Assembly: GCA_964595565.1 (NCBI GenBank) | Contig: CAZQQX010000001.1 | Location: forward strand, 1-64,000 | Length of the DNA: 64,000 nucleotides | DNA from: JAQVEM01 sp964595565 | GTDB lineage: Bacteria > Actinomycetota > Humimicrobiia > Humimicrobiales > Humimicrobiaceae | Direction: 5' to 3' | Part shown: positions 26,261 through 35,496 of the stretch, in pieces | Position numbering within the stretch: the first letter of the stretch is position 1 | How the letters are laid out: the number at the start of each line of letters is the position of its first letter | Translations under genes and position numbers: made by a program | Notes under the pieces: generated by a model | What the model was told of the DNA's origin: nothing | Database searches by the model: none | What the model saw: only the letters and a program-made list of their open reading frames with translations

Positions 26261-27022
26261 ATGGAAATATATAAAGTATTTTTATATATAATATTTATTA
26301 CATGCGGCCTTACTGCAGGCAGCTTTCTTGGAGTTGTTGCATACAGGCTTCCCCGTAAAATATCTATAATAAAGCCGCGTTCATTTTGCCCCCATTGCAG
26401 AAAAGAGATTCCTTTTTATGATAATATTCCTGTAATTTCCTATATTATGCTCAGGGGAAGATGCAGGTTCTGTAAGAATAAGATACCGGTAAATACACTA
26501 TTAATAGAATTAATAACCGCAATAGTATTTGTATTAAATTATATTTTTTTTGGTTTATCCGTAAAAACAATAAGCGGGATTATTCTATGCATCGTTCTGA
26601 TAGTAATATCTTTTATTGACATTGAATTTCAAATAATACCAAATGCGATAATACTTCCATTTACCATTGTGGGGCTGGCATTAAGCGTTTTTTTAAATTT
26701 AGAAAGATGGTGGATGCCTCTTGCATTCGGTGCCGGGGCTTTTTTGTTTATGCTTATAATTCACCTTATAATTCCCCGGGGAATGGGAATGGGTGATGTC
26801 AAGTTAAGTCTTATGGCAGGAGTGTTTCTGGTAAGGGATGTGATACCGGCACTGTTTCTGGGGTTTCTGACAGGTGCATTGTATGGTGTATTGCTGGTTA
26901 TCGCAAGAAAAAGGAAATTAAAACAGCTAGTAGCATTCGGGCCCTTTATTTCACTGGGAAGTATAATTGCTTTATTTTGGGGTAATAATATTTTAAAATG
27001 GTATGTAAGTTTTTTAAAATAA
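26261..27022 (+). CDS. pilD: Prepilin peptidase
   Basis: Membrane aspartic protease that cuts prepilin leaders and can N-methylate the new N-terminus. The 253 residues include the N-terminal GSFLGVVAYRLPR, a four-cysteine zinc site (CPHC and CRFC), and both catalytic aspartates, in FIDIEFQIIPN and GMGMGDVKL, among about eight membrane segments. It lies between the pilin and pilM. Confidence 0.95.
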   Translation: MEIYKVFLYIIFITCGLTAGSFLGVVAYRLPRKISIIKPRSFCPHCRKEIPFYDNIPVISYIMLRGRCRFCKNKIPVNTLLIELITAIVFVLNYIFFGLSVKTISGIILCIVLIVISFIDIEFQIIPNAIILPFTIVGLALSVFLNLERWWMPLAFGAGAFLFMLIIHLIIPRGMGMGDVKLSLMAGVFLVRDVIPALFLGFLTGALYGVLLVIARKRKLKQLVAFGPFISLGSIIALFWGNNILKWYVSFLK

Positions 27023-27038
27023 AAAGAGAGTGATTAAA

Positions 27039-28199
27039 ATGCTGGCAGTAGGATTAAATTTAAGTTCATCAAGATTAAGTATTGTTGAGCTTTTAAAATC
27101 AAGAAATGGCTTTACTATTGCGAATATGGCAAGAGAAGAGATACCACCGGACTGTATGGTCAAAGGGGAAGTTCAGGATGCACAAATTCTTTCAAACAGT
27201 TTAAAGGAAGTCTGGAGAAAAAATAAGATTTCTGACAGGAAAGTCTTCATCGGAATTGCAAACCAGAAAGTGATTGCAAAAGAAATCCGGATACCGGTTA
27301 TAAATGACGATGAAATAAAGAATTCCATACAATACCAGATCAGTGATTTTATTCCCATACCCAGGAATAATATTTTATATGATTATTACGTGGTTGAAAA
27401 AGGAGAGGACCATTCAAGAATAATGCTGGTAGGGGCGATGAAGAGCATGATAAATGATGTGGTTTCAAGTTTTAAAAAGGCCGGTCTGCTCGCACAGGCT
27501 ATTGATTTAAACTGCTTTGCATTATACAGGACGGTAAACTATATAAAAGGAATTGAAAAAGATAAAGATGTAAAGAACAAGCATACAGCTTTTTGTGTCG
27601 CGAACCTTGGAGTGGAAATTTCAATAATAGAGATGATACAGGACTATAACTTAAAATATCCGAGATTTACGTCTACTTCTATAGGAAGCTTTACTAATGA
27701 GATTTCAAAGGAAACAAAAAAAGATGATAAATATTGCGGGGAAGTATTATCAAAATTTGATTTCAAATCCCTGCTGTTAAAGAAAAACGAACCAGAAAAG
27801 AAGAAGAAAGAAACCGGAGATTCTTTCATTAAACCTGAAGAAAAAGAGAGTAAAAATTCCGGTAAAGATAAAGTTAAAGATGAGCCTGACAGCGATAAAG
27901 TGAAAGAAATAATAAAAAGCACCACGGATAGGTTTATAGGGGAAATTAAATTATCGGTGGAACACTTCTTACAGGAAAATCCCAAATCAAGTGTGGGGAA
28001 AATTATTTTAACCGGTGAATATATAAGAAATATTGATAAATATATAGAACAGGAAATAGAATATAAAGTTGAAATGTTAAATATAAACGATTATTTTCCA
28101 TTAAAAAATATTAAAATAGCTGCGGGTTATAGTGAAGACGGGGGTTACATGCTTGACCCGGTAGCTATAGGCATGGCATTAAGGGGCTTAAATCAATGA
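27039..28199 (+). CDS. pilM: Type IV pilus assembly protein PilM
   Basis: Actin-like cytoplasmic protein that joins the PilN-O membrane complex. The N-terminus LAVGLNLSSSRLSIVEL and the segment IPVINDDEIKNSIQYQISDFIP are typical. Unusually a lysine/glutamate-rich, low-complexity stretch of about 45 residues (near 250-295) interrupts the later half. I take ATG 27039, since GAGTGA lies ahead of it; a GTG at 27030 is also in frame. The stop overlaps the pilN ATG (ATGA). Confidence 0.85.
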   Translation: MLAVGLNLSSSRLSIVELLKSRNGFTIANMAREEIPPDCMVKGEVQDAQILSNSLKEVWRKNKISDRKVFIGIANQKVIAKEIRIPVINDDEIKNSIQYQISDFIPIPRNNILYDYYVVEKGEDHSRIMLVGAMKSMINDVVSSFKKAGLLAQAIDLNCFALYRTVNYIKGIEKDKDVKNKHTAFCVANLGVEISIIEMIQDYNLKYPRFTSTSIGSFTNEISKETKKDDKYCGEVLSKFDFKSLLLKKNEPEKKKKETGDSFIKPEEKESKNSGKDKVKDEPDSDKVKEIIKSTTDRFIGEIKLSVEHFLQENPKSSVGKIILTGEYIRNIDKYIEQEIEYKVEMLNINDYFPLKNIKIAAGYSEDGGYMLDPVAIGMALRGLNQ

Positions 28200-28897
28200 A
28201 AACTATAAACCTCCTTCCAAAGGAAGAGAGAGTTAGAGATGTAAAAAGTATAATGCTTGGCGCGGTGATGGTAATATTAATAATATTATTAATAGCAGCG
28301 GCCGGCTTTTCCTTTATAATTTACAACGTTAACCGCGGTCTAACACCGGAGCTGGAAAATTACGAAAGAGTAAATATGCAGCTAAATAATTATATAAATA
28401 AATTACAGGCCTATACCAGTTTTAAAGAAGAAGTAAACAAGAAAGCTAAAGTTATAGAATATTTAAAGGCCAGGGAAATATTATGGTCGGACATACTTTA
28501 TGATTTTGGAGAAAATATGCCGGAAAATGCTTATATTGATTATATGGAGGGTGACAGTGAGAGGTTTTATTCGTTAATTTCCAGCCTTGAAGAGGGTGAA
28601 GTTGAAGAGATAAATAAAGTATTATTATTTACAATTTCGGGAAATGCGCTTGATTACAAAGATGTTACGAGATTACTGGTTTATTTAAGAAATATGGAAA
28701 ATATAGGAGAAGTATGGATTAACAATATCAGTAAGGATTATGTAACAAGCTCCAATTTGGATGTATTATCTTTTAATATCAGCGCATATCTTGACATAGG
28801 GCCATATATAGAAGAACTGGGTCTGGATGAAGTTGAAAAAGAAGAGACCGGCGACGAAGAAATACTGGACCAGGAACTGGAGATGCTGAATCAGTAA
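28196..28897 (+). CDS. pilN: PilN-like pilus assembly protein
   Basis: A 233-residue bitopic membrane protein. It starts with INLLPKEER, the PilM-binding motif of PilN, followed by one membrane helix (VMVILIILLIAAAGFSFII) and a long extracellular-side part with a coiled-coil start and an acidic tail. It overlaps pilM by 4 bases. The motif and position make the call firm despite low overall conservation. Confidence 0.85.
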   Translation: MKTINLLPKEERVRDVKSIMLGAVMVILIILLIAAAGFSFIIYNVNRGLTPELENYERVNMQLNNYINKLQAYTSFKEEVNKKAKVIEYLKAREILWSDILYDFGENMPENAYIDYMEGDSERFYSLISSLEEGEVEEINKVLLFTISGNALDYKDVTRLLVYLRNMENIGEVWINNISKDYVTSSNLDVLSFNISAYLDIGPYIEELGLDEVEKEETGDEEILDQELEMLNQ

Positions 28898-28933
28898 ATG
28901 TAGATAAATTAATAAATATTTTTTTATATTAAT

Positions 28934-29473
28934 ATGAATATTAAAATTAAAATAATTATAATAATAGCAATTTTTCTGGTGATTGTTTTACTTACGGTAC
29001 TGGTTCTTGTTCCCAATCTGACTGCAAGTATTAAAAACAATGCTTCTATTGAAAGAGAAAAAGAAGAAAATAAAGCATTGATGGAGAATTTGAACAATCT
29101 TATTCTGGTAAGGGATGAATATCATTTAATGAATGCAGAATACCAGAAGTATTCATTACAACTCCCGACAGGCGGCGATAACAGTATTTTTACCAATGAG
29201 ATTTATGATATTGCCAGTTACTCAGATGTGGATATTTACTCTATTAATTATTCAGAAAAAACTGTAAGTGAGGAAGAAGAAAAAATGGGCCTGGTTATAA
29301 CTGAGGCCGATTTAATTATAGATGGTTCTTATTATGATATATTAAACTTCATAAACACGGTTGAAAAAATTCCGAGGATAGCAAAGGTCAATAAAATAAT
29401 AATTCAATCTACGGGTAGCGAGTATGAATATTTGAGCGCCAATATAAGAATTGAATTGTATTATAAAAAATAA
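28934..29473 (+). CDS. pilO: PilO-like pilus assembly protein
   Basis: A 179-residue protein with one N-terminal membrane helix, a coiled-coil stretch (EREKEENKALMENLNNL) and a ferredoxin-like fold region ending in a segment resembling PilO (YYDILNFINTVEKIPRIAKVNKI). Its place directly after pilN supports the call; PilN and PilO form a membrane heterodimer. Confidence 0.82.
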   Translation: MNIKIKIIIIIAIFLVIVLLTVLVLVPNLTASIKNNASIEREKEENKALMENLNNLILVRDEYHLMNAEYQKYSLQLPTGGDNSIFTNEIYDIASYSDVDIYSINYSEKTVSEEEEKMGLVITEADLIIDGSYYDILNFINTVEKIPRIAKVNKIIIQSTGSEYEYLSANIRIELYYKK

Positions 29474-29484
29474 ATTAAAAAAAT

Positions 29485-30024
29485 ATGATATTTAAAAAAA
29501 GTAAAAAAATAATTCCATCAAAGAGTTTTAACGTTAAGGATATTATAATTGCAGCCGGCTTTATAACGGTCTTTATTATTATGTCCATATCTGTTTATGG
29601 ATGTTCTGTCATTAATCTCATGAGTAAAGACTATAGCGACGCAAAAGAGGAACCGGTTCTGCCAGAAGTTGAAATAGATGAAAGCGAAGTTGAAGAAATT
29701 AAAAAGGGGGAAGAAGATATAAAGAAAGGCTATGTTATTGAAAGCGAAATCAAACTAATTGATGATTCAATAAGAGACCCATTTAAACCATTTTATATAG
29801 TAGAAGAAGAGGAAAAAGAAAATATTATTACACTGGAGAGAATCTTTAGCAAAGATGGGGTTGAATATGCCGAAATAAATTTTAATGAATATATTTATAA
29901 TTTGAAAGAGTCTGATACTCTATCAGATGTTTATTTAATCAAGGCAATAAATATAAACTCGTTGGTATTATTAAAGGGAGACGAAATAATAACCCTGTAT
30001 ATCGGAATTCCGGTATACGACTGA
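29485..30024 (+). CDS. PilP-like pilus protein, possible lipoprotein
   Basis: A 179-residue protein with a basic N-terminus, a hydrophobic helix ending at a cysteine (SVYGC near residue 40), an acidic linker (VEIDESEVEEIKKGEED), and a small C-terminal domain introduced by RDPFKPFY. An R-D-P-F motif of this kind opens the beta domain of PilP/GspC-like proteins. The position after pilO supports a PilP-like role. PilP normally contacts the PilQ secretin, which is not encoded nearby, so the partner is unclear. Confidence 0.55.
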   Translation: MIFKKSKKIIPSKSFNVKDIIIAAGFITVFIIMSISVYGCSVINLMSKDYSDAKEEPVLPEVEIDESEVEEIKKGEEDIKKGYVIESEIKLIDDSIRDPFKPFYIVEEEEKENIITLERIFSKDGVEYAEINFNEYIYNLKESDTLSDVYLIKAININSLVLLKGDEIITLYIGIPVYD

Positions 30025-30040
30025 AAAAGGTGTTTAAAAT

Positions 30041-31216
30041 TTGAGATTTCTAACAGCCGGTGAGTCTCACGGAAAATATCTTACAGGAATTATAGATGAA
30101 TATCCTTCAGGTGTTGAAATTGATGTAGATTTATTAAACAGAGAGCTTCACAGAAGACAGAGCGGTTTTGGAAGAGGCGGAAGGATGTCCATAGAAGATG
30201 ACACCATAGAGATAATTTCCGGAGTAAGGAAAGGTAAAACTACTGGTTCCCCGGTATCTTTTATTATAGCAAACAGGGACTGGGATAACTGGAAAGAGAT
30301 AATGGATACAGGTCCACGGGGTAAAGAAAGGGACAGGGGTGGAGATAAATTATTGAATCCCAGGCCGGGACATGCAGATTTAAATGGTTATATAAAATAC
30401 AGGCTTGATGATATAAGAGATGTAATAGAGAGAAGCAGTGCAAGAGAGACAGCGGCAAGAGTGGCCGTGGGTTGTTTTGCCAGGATAATCTTAAAATTGC
30501 TTGGAATAAGTATATTCAGTTATGTATATCAGATAGGAAATATTGTATTGGGGAACAGAGTAAAAGAAGGAAGAATAAATGAGAGCACGCTAAAAGAAAT
30601 TGAATCATCAGAAGTCAGGTGCCCCGATAAAGAAATTAGTTTAAAAATGAAGGAAGAAATAACCAGAGTAATCAAAAATGGCGACAGCATTGGAGGAAAA
30701 TTCAGGGTCATTGCCACAGGGATACCTCCGGGTCTTGGCTCATATGAGCAATGGGATAAAAGGATTGACTCAAGGATAGCGGGTTTGTTTATGAGCATAC
30801 CTGCAGTAAAAGCTATTGAAATCGGGGACGGGTTTATGGCACCATATATAACCGGGATTAATTTCCATGATAAAATTTACTATAAAAAAGGTACCGGTTT
30901 TTATAGAAAAACAAACAGAGCCGGAGGGATAGAGGGAGGAATAACAAACGGGGAATCGGTTGTTATAGGGGTAAGTATGAAGCCGGTACCCACCACATCT
31001 AAAGGTCCTGGCACGGTTAATATAAAAACAAAAAAAGCCTCAGCAAGCCTTAAAGAAAGGTCGGATGTCTGTGTGGTTCCGGCTGCTTCAGTGATTGGCG
31101 AATCAATGTTATCCATAGTGATTTTAAATGAAATACAGGAAAAGTTTGGTAAGGATAATATAGATGAAATTTTAGAAAATTATAAAAACTATAAAAAATA
31201 TATTGGAAAAATTTAA
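30041..31216 (+). CDS. aroC: Chorismate synthase
   Basis: Makes chorismate from EPSP with reduced FMN. Signatures are TAGESHGKYL at the N-terminus, RRQSGFGRGGRMSIE, RPGHADLNGYIKY and RSSARETAARVAVG. It starts at TTG 30041 behind AAAAAGGTG and heads the aroC-aroK-aroB-aroQ group. Confidence 0.96.
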   Translation: MRFLTAGESHGKYLTGIIDEYPSGVEIDVDLLNRELHRRQSGFGRGGRMSIEDDTIEIISGVRKGKTTGSPVSFIIANRDWDNWKEIMDTGPRGKERDRGGDKLLNPRPGHADLNGYIKYRLDDIRDVIERSSARETAARVAVGCFARIILKLLGISIFSYVYQIGNIVLGNRVKEGRINESTLKEIESSEVRCPDKEISLKMKEEITRVIKNGDSIGGKFRVIATGIPPGLGSYEQWDKRIDSRIAGLFMSIPAVKAIEIGDGFMAPYITGINFHDKIYYKKGTGFYRKTNRAGGIEGGITNGESVVIGVSMKPVPTTSKGPGTVNIKTKKASASLKERSDVCVVPAASVIGESMLSIVILNEIQEKFGKDNIDEILENYKNYKKYIGKI

Positions 31217-31222
31217 CATGAT

Positions 31223-31735
31223 ATGGATTACAAGAACATATCTCTTATAGGTTTTATGGGTTCCGGTAAAACTACGCTGGGAAGAATACTGGCAGCGGAA
31301 AAAAATTTTTTGTTTATTGACCTGGATAGAATAATTGAGTTAGAGGAAAATAAAAGAATAAAAGATATATTTAAAATATATGGAGAGGATTATTTCAGAA
31401 ATTTAGAGTCAGAAGTAATAAAAAAAATATATATAAACAAAAATTGCATTTTTGCCTGTGGGGGCGGAGTTGTAAACAGAAGCAAAAATATGGGAATAAT
31501 AAGGAGGAACAGCCTGGTAATTTATTTAAGCGTTTCTCCTGAAAATGTTTTTAAGCGTTTAAAAAATACAGGAGATAGACCTCTTATTGAAGTAGAAAAC
31601 AGGGAAGAGGCTATAAGAAATCTGGCCGGTAAAAGAGATAAGCTTTACAGAAAATATGCAGATATAATTATAAATAATGACCGGGATGAACCTGCCGGGG
31701 CTTCGGGGCGAATATTAAACCTGCTTAACTCCTGA
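31223..31735 (+). CDS. aroK: Shikimate kinase
   Basis: Phosphorylates shikimate. The 170 residues contain the P-loop GFMGSGKTTLGR, the substrate-binding DLDRIIE, CGGGVV and RPLIE lid region. It lies 6 bases after aroC. Confidence 0.95.
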   Translation: MDYKNISLIGFMGSGKTTLGRILAAEKNFLFIDLDRIIELEENKRIKDIFKIYGEDYFRNLESEVIKKIYINKNCIFACGGGVVNRSKNMGIIRRNSLVIYLSVSPENVFKRLKNTGDRPLIEVENREEAIRNLAGKRDKLYRKYADIIINNDRDEPAGASGRILNLLNS

Positions 31736-31773
31736 GTAACCTTAAAATAAATATGTGGATAACCAAAAAGTAA

Positions 31774-32883
31774 ATGAAAATAGTTAAAGTTAAAACAATT
31801 TTAAAAAAGTACCCTGTATATACAGACACTGTTTTTAAAGATTTTTTACCGGAACTGATAAAAAAAAGGTTTGAAGATTGCGAAAAAATCCTCCTTGTAA
31901 CCAACGATAAAATATATGGAATTTATAAAAAAACCATAAAAGATTCTCTCGGAGGATGCGGGCTTCCGAGTGAGATTGCAATAATAAGGGATGGCGAAGA
32001 ATTTAAAAGCCAGGAAAGTGTTGATTACCTGTATGGAAGCCTTATCGACTTTAATGTACACAGAAATGATGTTGTCGTTTCATTTGGAGGAGGAGTAATA
32101 GGTGATATAGCGGGATTTGCAGCTGCTACATTTCACAGGGGAATTAAGTTTATCCAGTGCCCCACAACTATAATAGGGCAGGTTGACAGTAGCATAGGCG
32201 GAAAAGTGGGTGTTAATTATAGTAATATAAAAAATATAATCGGAAGTTTCTATCAACCTGATGCAGTTGTTATTGACCCGGAATTCATATATACACTTGA
32301 TGAAGACCAGATAATAAACGGGCTGGGTGAAATAGTAAAATACGGGATAGTATTTGATAAAGAAATACTGGAAAAACTGGAAGGAAATGTATGCAGTGAT
32401 GATAGAGATAGATTATTTAAACTTGTTAAGAAAAAAGTATTCAGGGATATTATATACAGGTGCTGTTATATAAAAGCAAAGGTAATTGAGAAAGATGAAT
32501 TTGATACCGGCTACAGAAATTTATTAAATTTTGGGCATACAATAGGTCACAGTATAGAAAATGTCTTCAATCTTAAAGATATAAACCATGGTAAGGCTGT
32601 TAGTATCGGAATGATAATAGCAATGGATATATCAATTTCACTTGGTCTGTTAAAAAAAGAATTTAAAGACAGAATAATAGAATTGTATAAAAAGCTAAAA
32701 CTACCCTTCAGATTGCCGGAGATAAATCTGGCTAAAATTATTGATGTAATAAAATATGATAAGAAATTTAAGTCTTCCAAGAATAAATTTGTTCTTCTTA
32801 AAGGTCTAAACAAACCTGTTTTCTATTATAACCTCAGTAAGGGTACAATTGTTGATAATATAAAAAAAAGTATGTATAATTAA
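31774..32883 (+). CDS. aroB: 3-Dehydroquinate synthase
   Basis: Cyclises DAHP to 3-dehydroquinate. Seen are VVSFGGGVIGDIAGFAAATFHRG, the PTTIIGQVDSSIGGKVGVN active-site stretch and the zinc-binding NFGHTIGHSIE. Its length of 369 residues is normal. Confidence 0.96.
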   Translation: MKIVKVKTILKKYPVYTDTVFKDFLPELIKKRFEDCEKILLVTNDKIYGIYKKTIKDSLGGCGLPSEIAIIRDGEEFKSQESVDYLYGSLIDFNVHRNDVVVSFGGGVIGDIAGFAAATFHRGIKFIQCPTTIIGQVDSSIGGKVGVNYSNIKNIIGSFYQPDAVVIDPEFIYTLDEDQIINGLGEIVKYGIVFDKEILEKLEGNVCSDDRDRLFKLVKKKVFRDIIYRCCYIKAKVIEKDEFDTGYRNLLNFGHTIGHSIENVFNLKDINHGKAVSIGMIIAMDISISLGLLKKEFKDRIIELYKKLKLPFRLPEINLAKIIDVIKYDKKFKSSKNKFVLLKGLNKPVFYYNLSKGTIVDNIKKSMYN

Positions 32884-33003
32884 ATAGAAATATATATAAG
32901 GAATATATCAAATATATTATTAATAGTTGAGCAGAGACTGAATTTTATACTAATTTTATTAATATACCGGGTTTGTAAATTTTTATTATAGGAAAAAGAA
33001 AAA

Positions 33004-33435
33004 ATGAAAAGAATTATTATAATTAACGGACCTAATTTAAATTTGCTGGGTGAAAGAGAAGAAGAAATATATGGAGAAAAAAGTTTCAATGATGTAGAAA
33101 GAGAGCTTGACGAAGTTGTAAAAGGAAAAGCAGAACTCCTGTATTTCCAGTCCAATCATGAAGGAGAGATTATAGATAAAATTCATGAGTGTATGGGTAG
33201 TATAGACTGTATTATTATAAACCCCGGAGCATTAACCCACTATAGCTATGGTATTTATGATGCCATAGTGGCGAGTAAAATCAGAACCATAGAAGTGCAT
33301 ATATCAAATATATTCAGAAGAGAAGATTGGAGAGGAAAGTCTGTTGTATCTCCTGCTGCATCGGGTATTATAATCGGGCTGGGTATGGATGTATACAGAA
33401 TAGCGGTTGAATATATAATTAATTATAATGATTGA
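33004..33435 (+). CDS. aroQ: 3-Dehydroquinate dehydratase, type II
   Basis: A 143-residue type II enzyme: INGPNLNLLGEREEEIYG at the N-terminus, FQSNHEGEIIDKIH, NPGALTHYSYGIYDA, and HISNIFRREDWR with the catalytic histidine and arginine. With aroC-aroK-aroB, aroE and aroA it leaves only DAHP synthase of the shikimate pathway unseen in this window. The 120-base gap before it shows nothing clear. Confidence 0.95.
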   Translation: MKRIIIINGPNLNLLGEREEEIYGEKSFNDVERELDEVVKGKAELLYFQSNHEGEIIDKIHECMGSIDCIIINPGALTHYSYGIYDAIVASKIRTIEVHISNIFRREDWRGKSVVSPAASGIIIGLGMDVYRIAVEYIINYND

Positions 33436-33447
33436 TAAAAAAGTAAA

Positions 33448-34770
33448 ATGTTAAGCAGATATTTAAAGGTTATTAAAAAATATATAAATAAGGAATTAAA
33501 TTTAAAACAGGAAGATGGCTTTAGCCTTGTGGAGGTGATAGTAGCTTTTTTTATAATGTCTATTATAACTGTCGTGCTGGTAAGGGGAACTATGATCGCG
33601 GTTGATACTATAAAAGTAAATAAAGCAAAAACTAAAGCTTTAGCGGTTGCCAGTGAAAAAATGGAGCTCATAAGGGCAATGGATTATGAAGGCATTGAGC
33701 TTACATCCGTAAATCCTGACTGGGGTGAGGATAACCCTGCGCTTATTGAAGATGGTTATGGTATAAGCTATGAAGTCAGTGAAGTTTATGTAAGTGGAAG
33801 TAGCTATAAGCAGATAAAGTTATCTATCTCAAAAGATCCGATGAATACAGCGATAAATGTAATTACACAGATTTATCCCCTGGCAGGGGGCGGGGAAGGA
33901 ACAAACCCGGGCGACACTACACCGCCTGAGGCACCGACCGGGCTGGTAGCTACAGCAACCGGCTCATACAGTATAGACCTTGACTGGGATGACAACACAG
34001 AGCCAGACCTGGCAGGATATAAAGTATACAGGGATACTGTAAGCGGATTTACACCCGATGGCGGTAATTTTGTAGCAGATGCGACTTCAAGTTTGTATTC
34101 TGATACTGGACTAACTGCCACAACAACGTATTATTACAGAGTAACAGCAGTGGATAACAGCAGTAATGAGTCAGACCCATCTATTCAGGCAGACGCTACG
34201 ACATTATCAGGAAGTGACACTACACCGCCTGAGGCACCGACCGGGCTGGTAGCTACAGCAACCGGCTCATACAGTATAGACCTTGACTGGGATGACAACA
34301 CAGAGCCAGACCTGGCAGGATATAAAGTATACAGGGATACTGTAAGCGGATTTACACCCGATGGCGGTAATTTTGTAGCAGATGCGACTTCAAGTTTGTA
34401 TTCTGATACTGGACTAACTGCCACAACAACGTATTATTACAGAGTAACAGCAGTGGATAACAGCAGTAATGAGTCAGACCCATCTATTCAGGCAGACGCT
34501 ACGACATTATTAGAATATACTTATATAAGTTTACCGTTTGAGCATGATGGGGCAGGAGAATATTATTGGAAATCAGACGGGTTTTCAACTGACCCGGGGG
34601 ATTGGGCAAGCTATGTGAACTCATGGAGCCTAGACATTCTTGAGATTAACGGGGTAAATTATACCAATAAGTGGAAGGCACAACATGATATACCGCCAGA
34701 AAGTGACGGTTACTGGTATATTTATTATAAAGCAAGTTCTAAGAATGGTCATATAGAAATTGGTCCATAG
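33448..34770 (+). CDS. Minor pilin-like protein with two identical fibronectin type III domains
   Basis: The 440-residue protein begins with a prepilin signal (EDGFSLVEVIVAFFIMSIITVVL), matching PilV/GspI-type minor pilins. A pilin head of about 130 residues is followed by two FN3-like domains (about 155-252 and 256-353) with typical TPPEAPTGL starts and a C-terminal domain of about 85 residues that I do not recognise. The two FN3 units are identical in protein and DNA. The architecture suggests a tip or surface-exposed minor pilin that could bind a ligand. The FN3 part looks richer in G and C than its surroundings. Confidence 0.85.
   Translation: MLSRYLKVIKKYINKELNLKQEDGFSLVEVIVAFFIMSIITVVLVRGTMIAVDTIKVNKAKTKALAVASEKMELIRAMDYEGIELTSVNPDWGEDNPALIEDGYGISYEVSEVYVSGSSYKQIKLSISKDPMNTAINVITQIYPLAGGGEGTNPGDTTPPEAPTGLVATATGSYSIDLDWDDNTEPDLAGYKVYRDTVSGFTPDGGNFVADATSSLYSDTGLTATTTYYYRVTAVDNSSNESDPSIQADATTLSGSDTTPPEAPTGLVATATGSYSIDLDWDDNTEPDLAGYKVYRDTVSGFTPDGGNFVADATSSLYSDTGLTATTTYYYRVTAVDNSSNESDPSIQADATTLLEYTYISLPFEHDGAGEYYWKSDGFSTDPGDWASYVNSWSLDILEINGVNYTNKWKAQHDIPPESDGYWYIYYKASSKNGHIEIGP
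33913..34207 (+). repeat. Exact tandem repeat, copy 1
   Basis: A 295-base segment encoding an FN3 domain, repeated without a single difference at 34216-34510. The repeat period is 303 bases (101 codons), so the frame is kept; the 8 bases between copies differ from what follows copy 2. Confidence 0.97.
34216..34510 (+). repeat. Exact tandem repeat, copy 2
   Basis: The second copy of the 295-base FN3-coding repeat, identical to 33913-34207. Complete identity, third codon positions included, indicates recent duplication or ongoing homogenisation. Confidence 0.97.
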
Positions 34771-34879
34771 GGTAATGGTATTTAAATTAATTTATATAAG
34801 AATTATTTTTGGAGTTTGGGTAAATGAAAGAAGTTATAATTATATAAATAGTTTAATAAAAATATAAGAGATAAACTAA

Positions 34880-35461
34880 ATGATTAAGTTACGAGGAAAA
34901 ATTTTTAAAAAGATAACAGATAATAAGGGTTTTACAATGATTGAGATGCTTCTGGTAGTTCTTCTTATTGTCGTTATTGTAAGCATGGTTTCGGCTACAT
35001 ATCTCCTATCGGGAAATACATCAAGAGATATTGTTGATATAACCACTTCAATGATAGACTCAAGGGTTGTTATATACAGATTGACCAAAGACTTAAGGGA
35101 ATCATCTGATATAACTCAGGCATATGCAGACAGTATAATTTTTACAAGCAACGTTGATGATGATGGGGATGATGAGGTAGTAAATTACTATTTAACAGCT
35201 GTAGGTAGTTATTATGAACTTTACAGGAAAATAGATACAGAGCCTGCTAAATTTGTAGCCACCAATATAATTGATAATAACCTATTTACTTATTATACAG
35301 ATATAGGAACTCCAGAAGGAGGAGTTGTCACTCCTGTTAGTGCAGAAGAGTTAGGAAATATAAAATTAATTGGAATTGAACTGAAAATTGACCAGAGCGG
35401 AGGAGATACCCAGAGAAAAATGGAACTTGAAACTGTTGTTTCTCTGAGAAATAGAATATAA
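34880..35461 (+). CDS. Minor pilin-like protein (PilW/ComGF type)
   Basis: The 193-residue protein carries a prepilin signal (DNKGFTMIEMLLVVLLIVVIVSMV) after a basic leader of about 17 residues. The head contains SRVVIYRLTKDLRESSDITQA, a pattern common in PilW/GspJ minor pilins. It lies between the FN3 pilin and a PilX-like protein, the usual minor-pilin order. Confidence 0.82.
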   Translation: MIKLRGKIFKKITDNKGFTMIEMLLVVLLIVVIVSMVSATYLLSGNTSRDIVDITTSMIDSRVVIYRLTKDLRESSDITQAYADSIIFTSNVDDDGDDEVVNYYLTAVGSYYELYRKIDTEPAKFVATNIIDNNLFTYYTDIGTPEGGVVTPVSAEELGNIKLIGIELKIDQSGGDTQRKMELETVVSLRNRI

Positions 35462-35496
35462 ATTATTTTTTATATAATATTTTTAAAGTGATTAAA

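Noticed and set aside
31754..31762. Perfect DnaA box (TGTGGATAA) between aroK and aroB
   Set aside because: Single isolated copy, no further boxes, no dnaA/dnaN or origin-like unwinding element.
33873..34424. Two long, nearly identical open frames on the minus strand over the FN3 repeats
   Set aside because: They are mirror frames of the duplicated FN3 coding region, have no ribosome site and no known domain.
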